This document shows positions 61,024 through 64,000 of a DNA stretch of 64,000 nucleotides, piece after piece (position 1 is the first letter of the stretch; each line of letters opens with the position of its first letter). A model generated the notes under the pieces. The model saw only the letters and a program-made list of their open reading frames with translations. It was not told the origin of the DNA and made no database searches. The position numbers were made by a program, and so were the translations under genes. This stretch comes from JANYCG01 sp031431035 (GTDB lineage: Bacteria > Pseudomonadota > Gammaproteobacteria > Burkholderiales > Burkholderiaceae_C). The stretch spans positions 1 through 64,000 of the forward strand of contig JANPCR010000182.1 of NCBI GenBank assembly GCA_031431035.1, in the 5' to 3' direction.

Positions 61024-62547
61024 ATGCCGCTTACCCCCCAAAACTTAGCCCAGACCCAACCCTCTCGATCGTTGGCCCGCACTGCCCACGGCTCGATTCG
61101 CCCAGCCGCCCTGGTGGCGCTTGCCAGCGCATTGGCCGGTTGCGCCTCGATTTCTTCGGTTGACGCGCCCACTGCGCTGAACCAGGCCAACGCTGCCATG
61201 GGCGGCACCACGCTCAAATCCATTCAGTTTGATGCCAGTGGCACAGGCGGAATTTTTGGCCAAGCCTACCAACCGGGCATGGCCTGGCCGCAAACCAAGG
61301 TATCTAACCTCACCCGAGTGATGGACTTCGAGACGGGCTCGCTGCGCCAGGACATCGCCCAAAGCCGGGCCGAACCCAACGGTGGCGGGGCCTTGCCGCT
61401 CTTGGGTACGGGCGAGCAACGCGCCACCGGCATGCTGCGGGGAACCAGCGCCTGGAACATGGCGGGGCCAGCGCCAACAGCATCACCGTTGGCGGTAAGC
61501 GGCCGAATTCATGACCTGTGGACGTCGCCGCACGGCGTCATCAAAGCGGCCCTGCAAAACAATGCCAGCGCCAAGACAGTCACCGAAGACGGCAGAAAGT
61601 TGACCGCCGTTTCCTTCGCACGCGCGGGGCACTTCACCGCCACGGCGTTCATCAACGCTGACAACCTGGTCGAACGGGTCGAGTCCGTGCAGCCGCACCC
61701 CGTGGCGGGCGATACGGCAGCCACCACCTGGTATTCAGATTACAAAACGGTCGATGGCGTGAAGTTTCCAATGCGAATTCGCCAAAACATGGGCGGATTC
61801 GAGGTGCTGAACGTTGCGGTCAGCGAAGTCAAACCCAATGTGGCCTTCAATTCCGAAGTGCCAGCACTGGTCACTGCATTTGCCGAACGGGTTGTGCCTG
61901 AAAAAGTGGCCGATGGCGTCTGGTACCTGGCAGGCGGGTCGCACCACAGCGTGGCTATCGAGATGCGCGACCACATGATGGTGGTGGAAAGCCCACTGTA
62001 CGACGGGCGCGCCGCCGCGATGCTGGCTGAGGTCAAAAAGCTCTCTCCCAAACCGATTCGCTACGTCATCAATTCACACCATCACTTTGACCACGCAGGC
62101 GGCCTGCGAACGGCTGCCGCAGAGGGTGCCGAATTGGTGACCAGCGCCATGGCTAAACCGTATTTCGACCGAACCTTCGCCAACCCCAACACGGTGGCCC
62201 CCGACGCCTTGCAAAAGTCGGGCAAACAAGCCCGCGTGTCGGGTGTTGACGGAAAACGGGTGTTTAGCGATGGCACACGCAATGTCGAGGTGCATTTCAT
62301 CCAAGGCAGCGTGCATGCCTCAGGCTTCAACATGGTTTACTTGCCGCAGGAGAAGTTGCTGATTGAAGCCGATGCCTTCACACCAGGCGCACCCAACTCG
62401 CCCCCGCCTGCCCGCGTCAACGACAATCACCTGAACCTGGTTCAAAACATGGAGCGGCTCAAGCTGGATGTCACCCGCATTCTGCCTTTGCATGGTCGCA
62501 TCGTGCCAGTCGCCGAGCTTTACACCGCCATTGGGCGAAAACCCTGA
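61024..62547 (+). CDS. Metallo-beta-lactamase-fold lipoprotein hydrolase
   Basis: A 507-residue protein. Signal with lipobox (LASALAGCAS near 35-44), an all-beta region of about 230 residues, then an MBL-fold domain with NSHHHFDHAGGLRT near 357 (HxHxDH) and further His in VHASGFNMVY near 435 and DADAFTPG-like EADAFTPG near 452. AAGGAG at 61008-61013 supports ATG 61024. The first 35 residues are unusually long for a signal. Substrate unknown; not a beta-lactamase by inference, since the family is broad. Confidence 0.85.
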   Translation: MPLTPQNLAQTQPSRSLARTAHGSIRPAALVALASALAGCASISSVDAPTALNQANAAMGGTTLKSIQFDASGTGGIFGQAYQPGMAWPQTKVSNLTRVMDFETGSLRQDIAQSRAEPNGGGALPLLGTGEQRATGMLRGTSAWNMAGPAPTASPLAVSGRIHDLWTSPHGVIKAALQNNASAKTVTEDGRKLTAVSFARAGHFTATAFINADNLVERVESVQPHPVAGDTAATTWYSDYKTVDGVKFPMRIRQNMGGFEVLNVAVSEVKPNVAFNSEVPALVTAFAERVVPEKVADGVWYLAGGSHHSVAIEMRDHMMVVESPLYDGRAAAMLAEVKKLSPKPIRYVINSHHHFDHAGGLRTAAAEGAELVTSAMAKPYFDRTFANPNTVAPDALQKSGKQARVSGVDGKRVFSDGTRNVEVHFIQGSVHASGFNMVYLPQEKLLIEADAFTPGAPNSPPPARVNDNHLNLVQNMERLKLDVTRILPLHGRIVPVAELYTAIGRKP

Positions 62548-62571
62548 TTTTCAATTGAGAGAGAGCGTTCT

Positions 62572-63648
62572 TTGAGTTCGAATAACCCTGACAACTTTTG
62601 GCCCACCAGTGGTTATTCGACCTTAGAACGCAACAGCCGTGGCTGGCTGGTGCCCACTGACGACTACTTTCGGCTTTTTTTGGCACGACCCGAGTTGGCC
62701 TTGGTTGAAGAGTCTTGCCCTGCAGAAATCAGCCTGCATCAGTCTTTGTTGGCGCAACCCAGCCGACTTGTACAAGGTACTGAAATTGCCGCATTGGCAG
62801 ATGCAGATGTACAGGCGAATTTTGGTCATTTTTTGCAATTCAGAGACGGCTTGATGGCCGCAGGCACGTTGGAAGCCTATTACCTGATCTTGATGCGCAG
62901 TGGCCAAGTCAAGGTGCCGCCTTTGTTTGTCGATTTGCTGGTGCAAGCTTGCCTGCGCAACGTGCTGAACGCCACCACCGACGCGGTGCAGGCTCGCGCA
63001 GGCGAAATGCTGTTTCGGCCCCAGCGCATTCATTCGCAAGACGGGCAAATCCTGAGCGGCGACCAGACCGTGCTGGATTTGCTGAATGAAACTGGCGGCT
63101 TGGGCGACATTGGCCGCTTGCTGGTGGAAAGCAATGCGCCCTTGCGTGACGTGAACCTTGAGGTACTGAACGATGGCAACGCTCAGCGTTATTGGCAAAG
63201 TGCGGATCGACACAACTATTTGTTGGACTTGACCCACGAGGTCAATAACGACTTGAGCCATGGCTTGGTGTTGACCATGACCCGGGCGCGGTCTGGGCTG
63301 ACGGCTCTGTCCAGGGTTTTGGAGCAGTGGGTTCAGCACTTTTTGGGCGTTTCGGTCACGATCAAGCCAGAAGCCAAAATTGAGGACGCGAATTGGCGCT
63401 GGCATGTTGGGCTTGATGTTGAATCAAGCGCTTTGCTGAACGACCTGTACGAAGATCGCCCCGTCGAAACAGTGCGTATGCAGCGGCTTTTGAGCCTGTT
63501 TCGCCTGACTTTCAACGACCCCGGTGAAATGCGCGCTGACGTTGCGGGCAAGCCGGTTTATCTGGCATTGGCCATGACCTCAGACAAATTGGTCAAACTG
63601 AAACCCCAAAACTTGCTGCTGAATTTGCCAATTCGGGCGCTGATGTGA
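62572..63648 (+). CDS. Conserved protein, DUF6352-like
   Basis: A 358-residue protein starting with TTG (62572) preceded by GAGAGAGAG; no ATG or GTG fits in frame. Conserved-looking blocks: NFWPTSGYSTLERNSRGWLVPTDDYFRLFLARPEL at the start, RDGLMAAGTLEAYYLILMR near 94, RAGEMLFRPQRIHSQDGQ near 145. The resemblance to DUF6352 is from memory. Helical, no membrane segment. It follows the MBL-fold gene with a 24-bp gap and likely forms an operon with it. Function unknown. Confidence 0.75.
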   Translation: MSSNNPDNFWPTSGYSTLERNSRGWLVPTDDYFRLFLARPELALVEESCPAEISLHQSLLAQPSRLVQGTEIAALADADVQANFGHFLQFRDGLMAAGTLEAYYLILMRSGQVKVPPLFVDLLVQACLRNVLNATTDAVQARAGEMLFRPQRIHSQDGQILSGDQTVLDLLNETGGLGDIGRLLVESNAPLRDVNLEVLNDGNAQRYWQSADRHNYLLDLTHEVNNDLSHGLVLTMTRARSGLTALSRVLEQWVQHFLGVSVTIKPEAKIEDANWRWHVGLDVESSALLNDLYEDRPVETVRMQRLLSLFRLTFNDPGEMRADVAGKPVYLALAMTSDKLVKLKPQNLLLNLPIRALM

Positions 63649-63728
63649 CGCAGCCTGACGATTGCCGCCAAATTTGAGTTCAGTTGCGGCGATAATCACG
63701 GGTTTCCTACAATTAATTGGAGTTCTCC

Positions 63729-63896
63729 ATGGCAAAAGCCCCCCGCACCGAAGCCGAACGCAAGGCCACCCCCCGTCCAGTCGCCCCTAAAGGCGTGACC
63801 TACACCGCACCCCGCGGTCAATTGCGCAGTCTTGAGCGCGGCACAGCGACCAACAGCAAGAAAAACCCAGGCAAGCGGCCTAAAAAAGGCGGTTGA
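63729..63896 (+). CDS. Small basic protein, 55 residues
   Basis: ATG at 63729, preceded by GGAGTTCTCC (GGAG 6-9 bp before), to TGA at 63894. The sequence is rich in Lys, Arg, Pro, Thr and Gly (start MAKAPRTEAERKATPRP, end NPGKRPKKGG). No hydrophobic segment. It looks like a ribosome- or nucleic-acid-associated small protein, but no family recognised. Good ribosome-binding site and composition argue for a real gene. Confidence 0.65.
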   Translation: MAKAPRTEAERKATPRPVAPKGVTYTAPRGQLRSLERGTATNSKKNPGKRPKKGG

Positions 63897-64000
63897 ACTC
63901 GCGAACTTCGCTATCGGCCTGGGCACCAAGGAATGGCACAAGGAACTACATATTCCTTCTGTATTGCCCACCCACCTCAAACAATGCGTTCGTGATCTGC
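63897..64000. other. Right-edge sequence, nothing assigned
   Basis: The last 104 bp contain an incomplete region with no start codon I can connect to a frame. It may lead into the next gene outside the window. Confidence 0.2.

Overview
The window is a 64 kb piece of a betaproteobacterial chromosome. It most resembles the family Comamonadaceae (Burkholderiales; Rhodoferax, Limnohabitans or Polaromonas-like). The basis is the gene neighbourhoods (mltG-tmk-holB-pilZ-tatD, divergent ygfZ, msrB-yciB-bolA-ppiC), the protein sequence style, and GC-rich and AT-rich dispersed repeats of a kind I associate with that family. Genus is inference. I saw no rRNA, tRNA, CRISPR array, intact transposase or prophage.

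Layout. 1-1515: receiver-only response regulator and a CHASE3/HisKA_3 sensor kinase cut by the window edge. 1.8-7.1 kb: PaiB-like flavin protein, a TadA-haloalkane dehalogenase fusion, LD-carboxypeptidase and a cyclase-FHA protein. 7.1-14.7 kb: ankyrin protein, then an overlapping leftward operon tatD-pilZ-holB-tmk-mltG, divergent ygfZ, a hot-dog thioesterase/GNAT fusion and membrane-anchored MsrA. 14.7-24.8 kb: Tat-type beta-propeller protein, a decayed P-loop kinase, GST-trhO, a patatin-like lipase carrying an in-frame repeat, an HDOD protein, tex and a DUF1223 protein. 25-29.4 kb: FeeM-like acyltransferase and a 1002-residue GGDEF-EAL membrane protein.

29.4-48.2 kb is a long run of leftward genes for acyl-CoA metabolism: two SDRs, GST, MDR reductase, PaaI-type thioesterase, acyl-CoA dehydrogenase, thiolase, M20 peptidase, FadB-like bifunctional enzyme, a Liv-type ABC importer (livF, livG, livM, livH, binding protein) and an AMP-forming acyl-CoA ligase. 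Together they could import a carboxylic substrate, activate it and run beta-oxidation. 48.2-58.3 kb is housekeeping (selO, GNAT, LysE exporter, msrB, yciB, bolA, parvulin, DUF1624 acyltransferase, M48 protease, slyX, dbpA). 58.4-64 kb holds a wax ester synthase/DGAT, an SDR, a metallo-beta-lactamase-fold lipoprotein, a DUF6352-like protein and a 55-residue basic protein.

The most unusual content is the repeat landscape. Seven copies of an AT-rich modular palindromic element of about 116-122 bp are present. One lies in frame inside the patatin-like gene, two supply or overlap the stop codons of genes, and one abuts the tadA start. There are also two copies of a composite inverted-arm repeat of about 235 bp, one 161-bp palindromic MITE flanked by CTAG duplications (IS5-like), and three copies of a GC-rich terminator-like repeat.
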